From: a virus
IMG/VR virus record: IMGVR_UViG_3300032241_002001
Span: 1 to 23,342 of that record
DNA: 23,342 nt
Direction: 5' to 3' (one strand)
Below are positions 6,402 to 14,140 of the stretch, piece after piece (positions within the stretch are counted from its first letter, which is position 1; each line of letters begins with the position of its first letter). The notes beneath the pieces were generated by a model. The model did not search any database. It saw only the letters and a program-made list of their open reading frames with translations, and had not been told where the DNA came from. Position numbers and translations under genes: made by a program.

Positions 6402-7954
6402 GCGGCCTCCAAGTTGTCTAGTTTAGATTGATCAAGTTCTACTTCATCCTCGTTAGCACCATGCGATGGTTCTACTTCCTCAAACAAAATATTGAACATG
6501 GGCCGACCGCTCTTGGCTTTCTTGCCTTTGAATCCTCTTGTACCAATAATGTCCATCCAGTAACGGTCGTAACTTTCGATGATAGCTTCGGCTTTGGCAC
6601 GATCGGGTGTGGCAAATATAGCGTCCACGATGTCGTGGAAGTACTTGTGATCACCGTTTTCGTTGCGCATCATGTAAGGATATTTGCCAGCATCATATTC
6701 ACGATTGGCACGCTGGACTGCTTCGATGTGCATCCAAACATTATGACCCATCAACAGTGCATAACTGAAGCTATCCCAACTTGTCTTGCCTTCCTTGCCA
6801 ATCTTGTTCAACATGCCAGGTTGATAGTAACAGATGTCTTTCATTTGCAAATGCTGACTGATTGGACTTTCGTCAAAGTGATCGACCAGTTTATCTTGCA
6901 ACACCGCATCACGATAGGAACGTGTATCTGTTGAATATTTTTTGTCATCTGCAATGGGACTCATGCGATAGCACCATTTACCTTCGTGTGGAAGATCGAT
7001 ATGATGATATACCTGTCCATTGGCTGTGGCCAAGAATGGACTGGCACAGTCAAAAGATATAGTAAAGCTAGGATTAACATACTTACGCACAGCACGTTGT
7101 ATGTCTGTGAGTAGGACTGCCCACTCTAGTTTACTTGTACCCAAGAAGTGCATCCAATCGTGTAGGCCTTCTTGTAACAGGCCGTCATGTCTAAGCGCCA
7201 CAAGTCTACGCAAGATCAAGTGTACATCACACATGTTCTGGCCACCCATGGCCCAACCATCAAAGTGTGTGTCTGGGTATTTCACAGGATCACAATAGTC
7301 TTTCATGATCTCGTACCAGTCGTCAGCGTTCTTGTGATTGTCACCTTGTAGAACGTTTAAGATCTTAGTACCACCATTGGCCTTGCCCCGGCGATTGGCC
7401 ATGAAGTATTCGTTGTTGAATTTGGTAGCATCGATGGCCTGCTGTAGAGTTTTAATTTTACAAGCATCTGAAGCCTTTTGATCATGAATCACCCAGGTTG
7501 GAATATCCAAGGTCATACAGTAGTCGCTGACTGTGTCTAGCCAAGTCAATACAGCCTTGCGTTTGGTTTCGGCTTTTTTACAACCTGAGCCGGCTTTCCA
7601 ATCACCTTCCCACAGGCCTTTGGCAATCTGGAATCCGCCTGAGTCACCTAACATAAGTGTTCCTGGCTCGCGATTACGAACCATGTCTTCGGACCAGTCT
7701 TGTTTAGTAAGGTCTAAGTTGGCATGGCCGCCCGAGTATAACGACCACCGGTATGGAAATAGACCTTTGGAACTGTTGAGCCAGTTCATCATCTCCATAT
7801 CTTTCATTTTGGCGGGCATACGAGTTTTGGGATCTACGTAAGGGCCGTTTACAGGGTCTCTTTGTTTGCCTATGTAGGTAGCATAGAAGCCACTAATAGC
7901 TGGAAGGAATACAGCGTAATCATTTTGCTTGGCTGTTAAGTTATCTTGTGTCAT
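6398..7954 (-). CDS. dpdA: DpdA-like DNA 7-deazaguanine transglycosylase (TGT superfamily)
   Basis: About 518 residues from ATG 7954, which overlaps the upstream stop as ATGA and has GGATC close by; an ATG-less longer frame to 7999 is less likely. Active-site elements of tRNA-guanine transglycosylase occur in order: GDSGGFQ (Asp104, the first catalytic Asp), TLDIPTW (Asp150), NVLQGD (Gln203, base recognition), DGWAMGGQN (Gly237-238) and SFDCASPF (Asp302, the expected nucleophile). The CxCxxC...His zinc site of tRNA enzymes is not visible, and the protein is longer than bacterial TGT (about 375). This fits DpdA, which swaps guanine in DNA for a preQ0-type base. Such bases protect phage DNA from host restriction. 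A FolE-like gene in the next transcription unit supports the pathway. An RNA substrate remains possible. Confidence 0.82.
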   Translation of the reverse strand: MTQDNLTAKQNDYAVFLPAISGFYATYIGKQRDPVNGPYVDPKTRMPAKMKDMEMMNWLNSSKGLFPYRWSLYSGGHANLDLTKQDWSEDMVRNREPGTLMLGDSGGFQIAKGLWEGDWKAGSGCKKAETKRKAVLTWLDTVSDYCMTLDIPTWVIHDQKASDACKIKTLQQAIDATKFNNEYFMANRRGKANGGTKILNVLQGDNHKNADDWYEIMKDYCDPVKYPDTHFDGWAMGGQNMCDVHLILRRLVALRHDGLLQEGLHDWMHFLGTSKLEWAVLLTDIQRAVRKYVNPSFTISFDCASPFLATANGQVYHHIDLPHEGKWCYRMSPIADDKKYSTDTRSYRDAVLQDKLVDHFDESPISQHLQMKDICYYQPGMLNKIGKEGKTSWDSFSYALLMGHNVWMHIEAVQRANREYDAGKYPYMMRNENGDHKYFHDIVDAIFATPDRAKAEAIIESYDRYWMDIIGTRGFKGKKAKSGRPMFNILFEEVEPSHGANEDEVELDQSKLDNLEAA

Positions 7955-8304
7955 TTGATCCAATGTTGTGCTAATACCATCAAGCTCAACCAAGCCCACA
8001 TGGTGTTAAATCCTACCAGGGTAGGCAAGGCTTTTTTACGGCTCGCCCAGATAAGTGTTACGCTGGTCAATAGTGTTAGGTAGTAAAGTTCCCAGATCTG
8101 GATACCAAAGATTAGTCCAGGAATAATGATGATGGCTTTAGCTACCCAACTAACAAACTCTACTGTGTTGTAATTTGTCCAGTATTCTTGTGTAAACAGC
8201 ATCAAGTAGCAGTCACGTATGTTGCGCCAACCGCTGTGGGTGTAACTGATCGCTATCAACACTGTCCATATACCGCAAGCCAGTAGAATTTGATTGGCAG
8301 TCAT
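7951..8304 (-). CDS. Small integral membrane protein, unknown
   Basis: A 117-residue protein with about four hydrophobic segments (roughly residues 4-22, 49-67, 70-87 and 95-112), Trp-rich, with a short polar loop between the first two. No signal peptide cleavage site or known family motif is evident. The ATG shares a base with the TAA of the clamp gene and its stop overlaps the DpdA-like start, so it is coupled to both. It would sit in the host inner membrane. Its place between a replication protein and a DNA-modification enzyme is odd. It could be a holin-like, superinfection-exclusion or transport protein; the sequence does not decide. Confidence 0.7.
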   Translation of the reverse strand: MTANQILLACGIWTVLIAISYTHSGWRNIRDCYLMLFTQEYWTNYNTVEFVSWVAKAIIIIPGLIFGIQIWELYYLTLLTSVTLIWASRKKALPTLVGFNTMWAWLSLMVLAQHWIK

Positions 8305-9026
8305 TATTTGGTCTGCGCAGGAAGAATGTAGTTGTAAACAGCTACACCTGAATCAACAGTGATCTGCGCCGCACCGTCGTCACTGATTTTAAATGTTTTG
8401 TCTCCGGTGAGATCCAAGATACTGATAACTTGTTTGATTGGCCAAGACCATGTACGCTTGAGTGTGCCGGTTACACCAGGGTGGAATACAAAGTTGCCTG
8501 CGTGTGTTGAATGATCACCAAAGAAAAACTTTAAATCGCCGTTTTCTGTCTTGGCTTGGAAGTTTACTTCTTCAGCATTGGCACTGGCCTGCATCTTGAG
8601 TCGCTGAATTGCTGCTACAGTTGGTTCAAATTCAATGTGCCAGTTGACGCCTTTGAATTTAACAGTCTTGGCTTTTTCTGTAACAATTTCAGAACTCATG
8701 AATCTGTAGTTGTTTTTAAAGTCGCCTACTGCATTTTTAAAAGCAATGCCATCTGGCTCACCTTTGGCATTTTGTGTGATACTTAAATCAGCACCTTCTT
8801 TGTACTCGTTCAAGTTCAACAGCACTTTTAACTTGCCCAAGTTTGGCATACCAAACAGGCCAATAAAGTCTGCTACCGGACCAGCAAATGCGCCTTCGAC
8901 CACCACGCTACGATCTTCAGCAACACCAAAAATCTGTGTTTCGGTATTGCTACCGGTAATTTTAACCAAGTCGATAACGCCTAGGTCATGTGTATGTTCT
9001 ACCAAGTCTAATAAATGATCTCTCAT
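8304..9026 (-). CDS. 45: DNA polymerase sliding clamp, gp45-like
   Basis: A 240-residue protein, close to T4 gp45 (228). The pattern is clamp-like: acidic N-terminal helix, repeated beta-alpha-beta units, VKFKGVNWHIEFEPT in the second domain, and FFFGDHSTHAGNFVF followed by a C-terminal strand (GVAVYNYILPA). The clamp forms a trimeric ring that tethers polymerase to DNA; in T4-type phages it also activates late transcription with gp33 and gp55. The ATG has AAGGAG nine bases upstream and follows a composite promoter at 9048-9076 that carries both sigma70-like and CTAAATA elements. The clamp loader genes (44/62), usually nearby in T4, are not in the window. Confidence 0.85.
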   Translation of the reverse strand: MRDHLLDLVEHTHDLGVIDLVKITGSNTETQIFGVAEDRSVVVEGAFAGPVADFIGLFGMPNLGKLKVLLNLNEYKEGADLSITQNAKGEPDGIAFKNAVGDFKNNYRFMSSEIVTEKAKTVKFKGVNWHIEFEPTVAAIQRLKMQASANAEEVNFQAKTENGDLKFFFGDHSTHAGNFVFHPGVTGTLKRTWSWPIKQVISILDLTGDKTFKISDDGAAQITVDSGVAVYNYILPAQTK

Positions 9027-9047
9027 GTGTAATTCTCCTTATGTTGT

Positions 9048-9076
9048 ATTGTACAGTGTTTATTTAGATTTTGCAA
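9048..9076 (-). promoter_or_regulatory. Composite promoter of the sliding clamp operon: sigma70-type with internal CTAAATA
   Basis: Minus strand: TTGCAA (9071-9076) and TACAAT (9048-9053) with a 17-base spacer, and CTAAATA inside it at 9061-9067. The start codon at 9026 lies 21 bases beyond the -10. The -35 directly follows the stop codon of the methyltransferase-like gene, so the whole 50-base gap is promoter and ribosome site. The design matches the promoter at 243-271, except that the gap between CTAAATA and TACAAT is seven bases here and five there. Confidence 0.7.
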
Positions 9077-10111
9077 CTATTTTGGCATTATTTTAGCCAT
9101 TACTTGTCCACCACGCATGGTAGTTAATTTGCCAGGTTTGTGTAGTTCAATCCAGGTCCACGGGCCGCCATTGTTAAATTCAAAACCTTGTTGATATCCG
9201 ACAGTTTCAGCCAAGCTACGGATTAGGTAGCCGGGTGTATAACAAGCAAAGTTTTGCTCAACCAATTCCACTGCCGCGCCACGGTCGCAATCGTTGAAGG
9301 TCATGAGCAGTACTCCGCCTGGTCTTAATTTGGTGTAAATTTCAGTCAGATATTGTCGTATCACATCAAGTGGTTTGTAGTTGAAAAAATTATAAACCAA
9401 ACATGATAAAAATTGTTCATTTGGTATCTTGTCCAGTATGGATTGATCTGGATTTTCCTGAATCACATAAGGCCGCAACCGACGTTGATATGCGTCCGGA
9501 AATTTATTGAGAGCTGGTTGTAACAACTGACGATGCTCATCAATAATGTAAAGCGGATCTGTGGATACCATGTGATGGATCAGCTCACTGTTGCCTGGAT
9601 GTATAATCATAGCTGGATAGTGCCAATCAGTGTAGCGACGTACTCGACCTATTTGTAGTTCCTTGGCTTCATCACTCAATTCAGGTACACGACTTAATAT
9701 GCCGTTTAGTGCAGTATCTCGCATGGCTTCAATATTTTTGTCGGCACCCCTGCGTAAAATACCGTAGTCATCTCGATAAGTGTCGGCACGATATTCGTTG
9801 AACCCGCGTAACATGGTATTTTGTGTTTCGTACCATTGATAGCTTTGTTGAAACAAACTGGGTTCTTGTCGAGTTATTTCATTTCGCACATGTTGCTTGA
9901 GGTTGGTCATGTAATCGTCAAACTGTTGAACAGCCTGCATTACAGCACCTTGTCGAGCACCGATCACTGTTGAACAATCTTGAATCTGTAGCGGATGATT
10001 TTGTACCACATGCACTATATCACTCAACGTAGTATGAGCAGTAGATTGAACTGGGTCAATAGAAAATCTTTCTAATTGATTAAGATAGTGTACAAGTTCG
10101 CTCAGTTTCAT
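9077..10111 (-). CDS. Methyltransferase-like protein with long N-terminal extension
   Basis: About 344 residues from ATG 10111, just after the polymerase stop; the frame also opens at a TTG (10123) inside the polymerase gene. The C-terminal third looks like the second half of a SAM-dependent methyltransferase: SCLVYNFFNYKPLDVI, then LRPGGVLLMTFND (the usual strand after motif III), then FNNGGPWTWIELHKPG as the final hairpin. The expected glycine-rich SAM loop is not clear; the best candidate region is STDPLYIIDEHRQ, which lacks GxGxG. The first 170 residues are mostly helical with a charged, coiled-coil-like stretch. Coupled to the DNA polymerase, it may act on DNA or a replication protein, or may be a non-catalytic relative. 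Confidence 0.6.
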   Translation of the reverse strand: MKLSELVHYLNQLERFSIDPVQSTAHTTLSDIVHVVQNHPLQIQDCSTVIGARQGAVMQAVQQFDDYMTNLKQHVRNEITRQEPSLFQQSYQWYETQNTMLRGFNEYRADTYRDDYGILRRGADKNIEAMRDTALNGILSRVPELSDEAKELQIGRVRRYTDWHYPAMIIHPGNSELIHHMVSTDPLYIIDEHRQLLQPALNKFPDAYQRRLRPYVIQENPDQSILDKIPNEQFLSCLVYNFFNYKPLDVIRQYLTEIYTKLRPGGVLLMTFNDCDRGAAVELVEQNFACYTPGYLIRSLAETVGYQQGFEFNNGGPWTWIELHKPGKLTTMRGGQVMAKIMPK

Positions 10112-10112
10112 A

Positions 10113-12767
10113 TTACCACTCAAATAGGGTTTGGAAAGTGTTTTCTGTGTTGGTAGCAGATTTTAGATCCCAGTCCAATACACTCAACAGGTTATCAATT
10201 TTTTGATCAACTACTGTAGTTTCCATTTCAGCATCATCAAACGGCAAGTCTTTAAACCACTGTGGCAGTTGTAACTCGTCTGTAGGATAACCAATCGACG
10301 TCCAGCCCAAGGGATTCTGTTTCAACTTGCACACAATGGTTTTCATACCGTCTACAATCTGCATTGAATATTTGTCACTGTTCATTCTACGCAAGTTGTT
10401 CCAGTTGATTGCCGCACGAACGTGCCCAGGCATGTTGGCTTTGCCTAAGCGTTCTTCTTCTTTGGCATACTTGGTCAAGTTGTTGACACGCTTGGGTGAT
10501 CCTTTTTCCCAACCCGGACGCTCTTTGAACAGGTATTTGAACTCGCGAATTTTTTCAATGATCTCATCACGTGTAGCACCAATCAACACATCGTTGAGAA
10601 TTTCACTCAAGAACTCTTGGATGACCTTGGGTGTATCACTACGCTTCAAGTCCAGACCCATGGCTTTGACCTTGCCAGGCGCACCGTGTGTGTCTACCCG
10701 CTTGTTTTCTTTGTCGTAATACATGACAGCATAACGTTTCTTGGTAATGAACAAGCCCTTTGAAGCTACAATTTCACGACCGCCCTTGATTACAGATCCC
10801 ATCTCTCTGGGCACATGAAACGCCTGTTCCATAAAGCCCGGGAATGAGTCGTTAACTTGATCAGCAATACTGTTATAAAGTTGAACAGCAATCTCTCGGC
10901 TCCACTGCATCTCGCCCTTTTCAATTGATTCTTTAAGAACAGGATAGGCTGTAAAGTAACACGAGTCTGTGTCACCATAGATGATTGCATCGCCTACGTG
11001 ATCATACTTGCCTGTGATGCATTCGTTTACATAAGCATCCATGTGACGGGCAATCGCACGACCAGTAAGAGTTGTGGACTGACCAATGCGCTTATCAAAG
11101 AAACGGCAACCAGGATTAAGAATAGCACCATAGAGACTGTTGAGGTTAATCTTTTTAACAAGTTGACGCTTGTCCCAATATTCTTCATCTTCTGCATTTT
11201 TACATTCCTTTAGTCGGGCCTGCATCTCTTTACGTTCTGCATACCAACGTTTTAGTAGCCCTGGAATAACTGCTTCTTTCTCGTAGGTAAAGATTGTGCC
11301 ATTGGCACTGAGCATCCAAGGTTGATTTGAATCAAAAATAATTTTCCATACTTCAGCAGCACTATGAACTGATTCTTCTCCATCTTTCCAGTCAATGGTG
11401 ATTTCTGTTCCAGGCTCTGTAGCCATTACTGCTTCATATTCTAAACTGCCGAATAAGCCTTCCCATGCCGCGGCAAAACTACTACCACCGCGTATCTTGT
11501 CTTGAATGTAACGATCAGTCATGATAGGACGTAGTTGTCCTACAATGGTCTCTGGTCCCATATTCAATGCGCGAATTGCCGACGGATATAGACTGTTGAT
11601 ATCTATTGATCCTACATATTCATGGATGCCTTTGCGTGGATACGCAACATAGGCACCTGCGGCTTGTGTGTCCTCGTCTGAGTAACGTTCTTTGCGATTT
11701 GGTACAACCATACCGCGCTCGTGTGCTTCATTGATAATGGCCTGCTCAGTCACAGCCACAGCACCCATAGTGGTCTGTAGTAACACTGTGTTTTCATGCG
11801 CCAGGGTATTGGCCAGATCTAAGAATTTTAGTTTCTTATCCAACTTGGCAAGAATCATTGTGTCTTGTCTGTTGTACTCAATAAATGTTTTAAAGTTTTG
11901 GTTGTACAGTTGATCCAATGTACCTTCAAACACTGTTTTGCTTTCGCCCAGTTCGTATTCAGCAATAGCATCCAAACTATAACTGTGACGTTCTTCATAT
12001 GTGTACTTGCGATACAGTTGCATATAGTCCATATGCACACGACCAATCAAATCATAGGTTTCGTTCTCAGCACCAAAGCGTTCAAACATGCGTTTTTTAG
12101 GATATTGATTCCATAAACAGAATCTACGTGTATCGTCTTTGCTTAGAACTCTGGTAACACGATTTACTGTGTAGGGTATATCATAGCCCTCTGAGTTCCA
12201 ACCAGATATGGCATCGGCATCTTCGATCAAGTCCAGGAATGTTTTTAACATTTCACCCTCGTCGGTGAATATGACAGTGTTTTCAAATTGGCCGGCAATT
12301 TCTCTCGCTGTTTCTTCACTCATGTGCTTGGGCGGGACAACCAAGGTGACCATTTGCTCGAGCCATTGCAGGTAGACACTAATAGCAGTGATAGCATTAA
12401 ATGGGTCTGTGGTTGGGCTGAAGCCACGCTCAGGGTCAAAGTCCACCTCAATGTCAAAAAATGCTACATTTAATTTTGGTGCGTCTTGCCCTTTGTAGTT
12501 GTCCTCAAGGCATCGAAACACAGGATTAATGTCAGACTCAAATAACTTCTTGCCCGATTGTATCCTAAGTTCCTTACGAAACTCTTTGTTGTTTCTAGTT
12601 GAAAATCTACTTACTGGTGTGCCGAAGATACTTTGAAATTTGCCGCGGTTGTCTTCGTAATAAAAAATATAGTTGGCCGGATACTCGCAATACTTACGCT
12701 CGCCATCTCTACGCTCAACTACATGTATGCGATCGTGTTCACGATCAAATAAGGCGTCAATGTACAT
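10113..12767 (-). CDS. 43: Family B DNA polymerase, T4 gp43-like
   Basis: An 884-residue protein, near the T4 gp43 length (898). Proofreading exonuclease motifs: FFDIEVDF (Asp105, Glu107), SGWNSEGYDIPY (Exo II, about 188-199) and EYNRQDT (Exo III, about 297-303). Polymerase motifs: SIDINSLYPS (A, Asp389), KKINLNSLYG (B, about 538-547) and IIYGDTDS (C, 595-602) with both metal-binding aspartates. The last residues (FQTLFEW) resemble the clamp-binding peptide at the end of gp43, which fits the clamp gene downstream. All motifs are intact, so the enzyme should replicate the phage genome with proofreading. The ATG has a strong ribosome site (AAGGAGAA). No intron or inserted homing gene interrupts it. 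Confidence 0.96.
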   Translation of the reverse strand: MYIDALFDREHDRIHVVERRDGERKYCEYPANYIFYYEDNRGKFQSIFGTPVSRFSTRNNKEFRKELRIQSGKKLFESDINPVFRCLEDNYKGQDAPKLNVAFFDIEVDFDPERGFSPTTDPFNAITAISVYLQWLEQMVTLVVPPKHMSEETAREIAGQFENTVIFTDEGEMLKTFLDLIEDADAISGWNSEGYDIPYTVNRVTRVLSKDDTRRFCLWNQYPKKRMFERFGAENETYDLIGRVHMDYMQLYRKYTYEERHSYSLDAIAEYELGESKTVFEGTLDQLYNQNFKTFIEYNRQDTMILAKLDKKLKFLDLANTLAHENTVLLQTTMGAVAVTEQAIINEAHERGMVVPNRKERYSDEDTQAAGAYVAYPRKGIHEYVGSIDINSLYPSAIRALNMGPETIVGQLRPIMTDRYIQDKIRGGSSFAAAWEGLFGSLEYEAVMATEPGTEITIDWKDGEESVHSAAEVWKIIFDSNQPWMLSANGTIFTYEKEAVIPGLLKRWYAERKEMQARLKECKNAEDEEYWDKRQLVKKINLNSLYGAILNPGCRFFDKRIGQSTTLTGRAIARHMDAYVNECITGKYDHVGDAIIYGDTDSCYFTAYPVLKESIEKGEMQWSREIAVQLYNSIADQVNDSFPGFMEQAFHVPREMGSVIKGGREIVASKGLFITKKRYAVMYYDKENKRVDTHGAPGKVKAMGLDLKRSDTPKVIQEFLSEILNDVLIGATRDEIIEKIREFKYLFKERPGWEKGSPKRVNNLTKYAKEEERLGKANMPGHVRAAINWNNLRRMNSDKYSMQIVDGMKTIVCKLKQNPLGWTSIGYPTDELQLPQWFKDLPFDDAEMETTVVDQKIDNLLSVLDWDLKSATNTENTFQTLFEW

Positions 12768-12846
12768 CGTTCTCCTTGTGGCTTATGGCCCACTGACCTT
12801 GATTCATGCGCCTTACGGGAGCGACTCGCTGTTGTAAAAACAGTAC
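12768..12846 (-). other. Leader region of the DNA polymerase gene
   Basis: A 79-base gap between the DsbA-like gene and the polymerase gene. I see no good promoter pair. On the minus strand it holds a short self-complementary sequence AGCGACTCGCT (12820-12830) and a possible 16-codon ORF (12757-12807, ATG preceded by AAGG) that ends eleven bases inside the polymerase gene. Either could serve translational control, as the T4 gp43 leader does, but there is no direct support. Confidence 0.3.
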
Positions 12847-13110
12847 TTATAAAGTTTTACCTACAGTGGTCAAAATTGTTTCCAACAGTTCATGATCCTG
12901 TTGCTCACGACCAAACTCGGCCTTGTGTGCCAGCTTGATGGCCTTCTTAAGGATGTTGGGTTTGATATCTAATTCTTCGGCAATGGCCTTGATAGTGTCA
13001 TTGAGTCCGCCGGTGAGTGTTTCAATCTCCAAGGTAACCTGCATACCTTCGTTGATGACCTGGGTCAGTTTGGCCTGCTCGGCTGTGTTAAAAGTTCTGT
13101 TGTTAGACAT
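12847..13110 (-). CDS. dsbA: DsbA-like small double-stranded DNA-binding protein
   Basis: An 87-residue helical protein. The layout (acidic/amphipathic N-terminal helix, a turn GLNDTIKAIAEELDIKPNIL, then KKAIKLAHKAEFG and a final helix) resembles T4 DsbA and its cyanophage relatives, small DNA-binding proteins that bind upstream of late promoters and modulate late transcription. Similar length (T4 DsbA is 89 residues) and the conserved ELxxKxxxxxKAxxxxHK pattern support the call, though the family is short and variable. The ATG has AAAGGAG. It is transcribed from a sigma70-like promoter at 13132-13159 and may co-transcribe the polymerase gene. Confidence 0.65.
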   Translation of the reverse strand: MSNNRTFNTAEQAKLTQVINEGMQVTLEIETLTGGLNDTIKAIAEELDIKPNILKKAIKLAHKAEFGREQQDHELLETILTTVGKTL

Positions 13111-13131
13111 GTAAATCTCCTTTGAATATGT

Positions 13132-13159
13132 ATTGTACAGGATTTTTTGGCAAAGTCAA
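13132..13159 (-). promoter_or_regulatory. Sigma70-like promoter for the DsbA-like gene
   Basis: Minus strand TTGACT (13154-13159) and TACAAT (13132-13137) with a 16-base spacer, followed by a strong ribosome site and the ATG at 13110. Unlike the promoters at 243 and 9048 it has no CTAAATA in the spacer. All three share the same -10 (TACAAT). Confidence 0.65.
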
Positions 13160-13173
13160 CATTTTAATTTGTC

Positions 13174-13202
13174 TTGACCAATCCGCAATAAGTATTGATT
13201 AT
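13174..13202 (+). promoter_or_regulatory. Probable promoter of the plus-strand gene pair
   Basis: Plus strand TTGACC (13174-13179) and GATTAT (13197-13202), 17 bases apart; the -10 matches the consensus at four of six positions. The ATG at 13220 follows 17 bases later with only a weak ribosome site. The region 13111-13219 thus holds two divergent, non-overlapping promoters. Confidence 0.45.
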
Positions 13203-13219
13203 ATAGTATTTTCCAAGAC

Positions 13220-14140
13220 ATGTCAACAATATTTCAAAGCACCTATCCTATCCTAGAAGCCTGTATGAACAAAGGGTCCACTTTGGAATTGGCCTTGGCT
13301 GTACATGCCGCTGGCGGTTATCCTAGCCTGTGTTCTTGGACTTACAATGGTAAACCCGAACTGCTGCAACGCGATTTGGATCGTTTTGTATCGGCTACTG
13401 GATCCAATCGCATACACATCAGTTTTGAACTTGACGAATACGAGTCTGATACAGTTTACCAAATAGTTCGATCGCATGGTATTCCTACTGTAGAAATTAT
13501 CTATGGAGATAAAAATACATTCCGCCCGACCAGAACAGAAGCAGAACTGACCGAAGATGTGATCAAGTTACTGACTCCAATCAAGGCACTCGGTACCCGA
13601 GTATTCAAACGCATATACGATCCTGTTGATCAGGCCACAATGGACCTGCATCTGTTGGATGGATTCTGTATCAAGGGCGCCGAAAGTGCCGGCTTTACTT
13701 CCTATACACCGATCCGAGAAGTGTTCTTGCGTCAGCGTTATCTAACACCTGGTGCTATATTGATTCCTTACGGCGGAGTAGGCACAGCCGAACAGGTCCG
13801 AGAATACATAGACATGGGTGCAGAGATGGTTGCGGTCGGAACTGTGCTGGCATTGAGTACAGAAAGTTCTATGTCTACAGAAACCAAACTGGCCGCATTG
13901 CAATCACAAAGCACGGACCTAACACAATTTACACACACAGTTGGCAATGTTGAACGCAAACAAAATACCTTGCAATTTGAACCTTACACAGGGCCAGACG
14001 ACGCCAATGGTACCATGGGTCTACTGCGCGGTCTACGAGGACGAGAAACCGGACATGTGTATTTTGGGCACGGAATCGATCATGTGACTGAACTGCGTGG
14101 TTGTAAAGAAATTATACAGGACCTAGCATCATGCCTGTAA
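13220..14140 (+). CDS. Nitronate monooxygenase/2-nitropropane dioxygenase-like flavoprotein
   Basis: A 306-residue TIM-barrel protein of the NPD group. Family signs are LELALAVHAAGGYPSLCSW near the start (compare xxLAxAVSNAGGLG), IKGAESAGF (151-159, in place of QGxEAGGH), IPYGGVGTAEQVREYIDMGA (182-201) and VAVGTVLALSTES (204-216), the FMN-phosphate binding loops. NPD enzymes use FMN to oxidise nitronates; relatives include FabK-type enoyl reductases. The usual active-site His in the QGxEAGGH segment is replaced, so the reaction may differ. The ATG of the next gene overlaps the stop by ten bases. It is unusual in a phage and carries its own promoter on the opposite strand, which suggests an acquired accessory gene. 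Role unknown; a link to sugar synthesis comes only from the neighbour. Confidence 0.72.
   Translation: MSTIFQSTYPILEACMNKGSTLELALAVHAAGGYPSLCSWTYNGKPELLQRDLDRFVSATGSNRIHISFELDEYESDTVYQIVRSHGIPTVEIIYGDKNTFRPTRTEAELTEDVIKLLTPIKALGTRVFKRIYDPVDQATMDLHLLDGFCIKGAESAGFTSYTPIREVFLRQRYLTPGAILIPYGGVGTAEQVREYIDMGAEMVAVGTVLALSTESSMSTETKLAALQSQSTDLTQFTHTVGNVERKQNTLQFEPYTGPDDANGTMGLLRGLRGRETGHVYFGHGIDHVTELRGCKEIIQDLASCL

Noticed and set aside
6398-7999. Longer start of the DpdA-like protein at 7999
   Set aside because: It would overlap the membrane-protein gene by 49 bases; ATG 7954 forms the ATGA overlap seen throughout the operon.
10113-12767. Homing intron or intein in the DNA polymerase gene
   Set aside because: All exonuclease and polymerase motifs are at normal spacing in one open frame; the GIY-YIG gene lies elsewhere.
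12820-12830. Perfect inverted repeat AGCGACTCGCT as a terminator
   Set aside because: The arms leave at most a four-pair stem with a three-base loop and no U-run follows, so it cannot be called a terminator.
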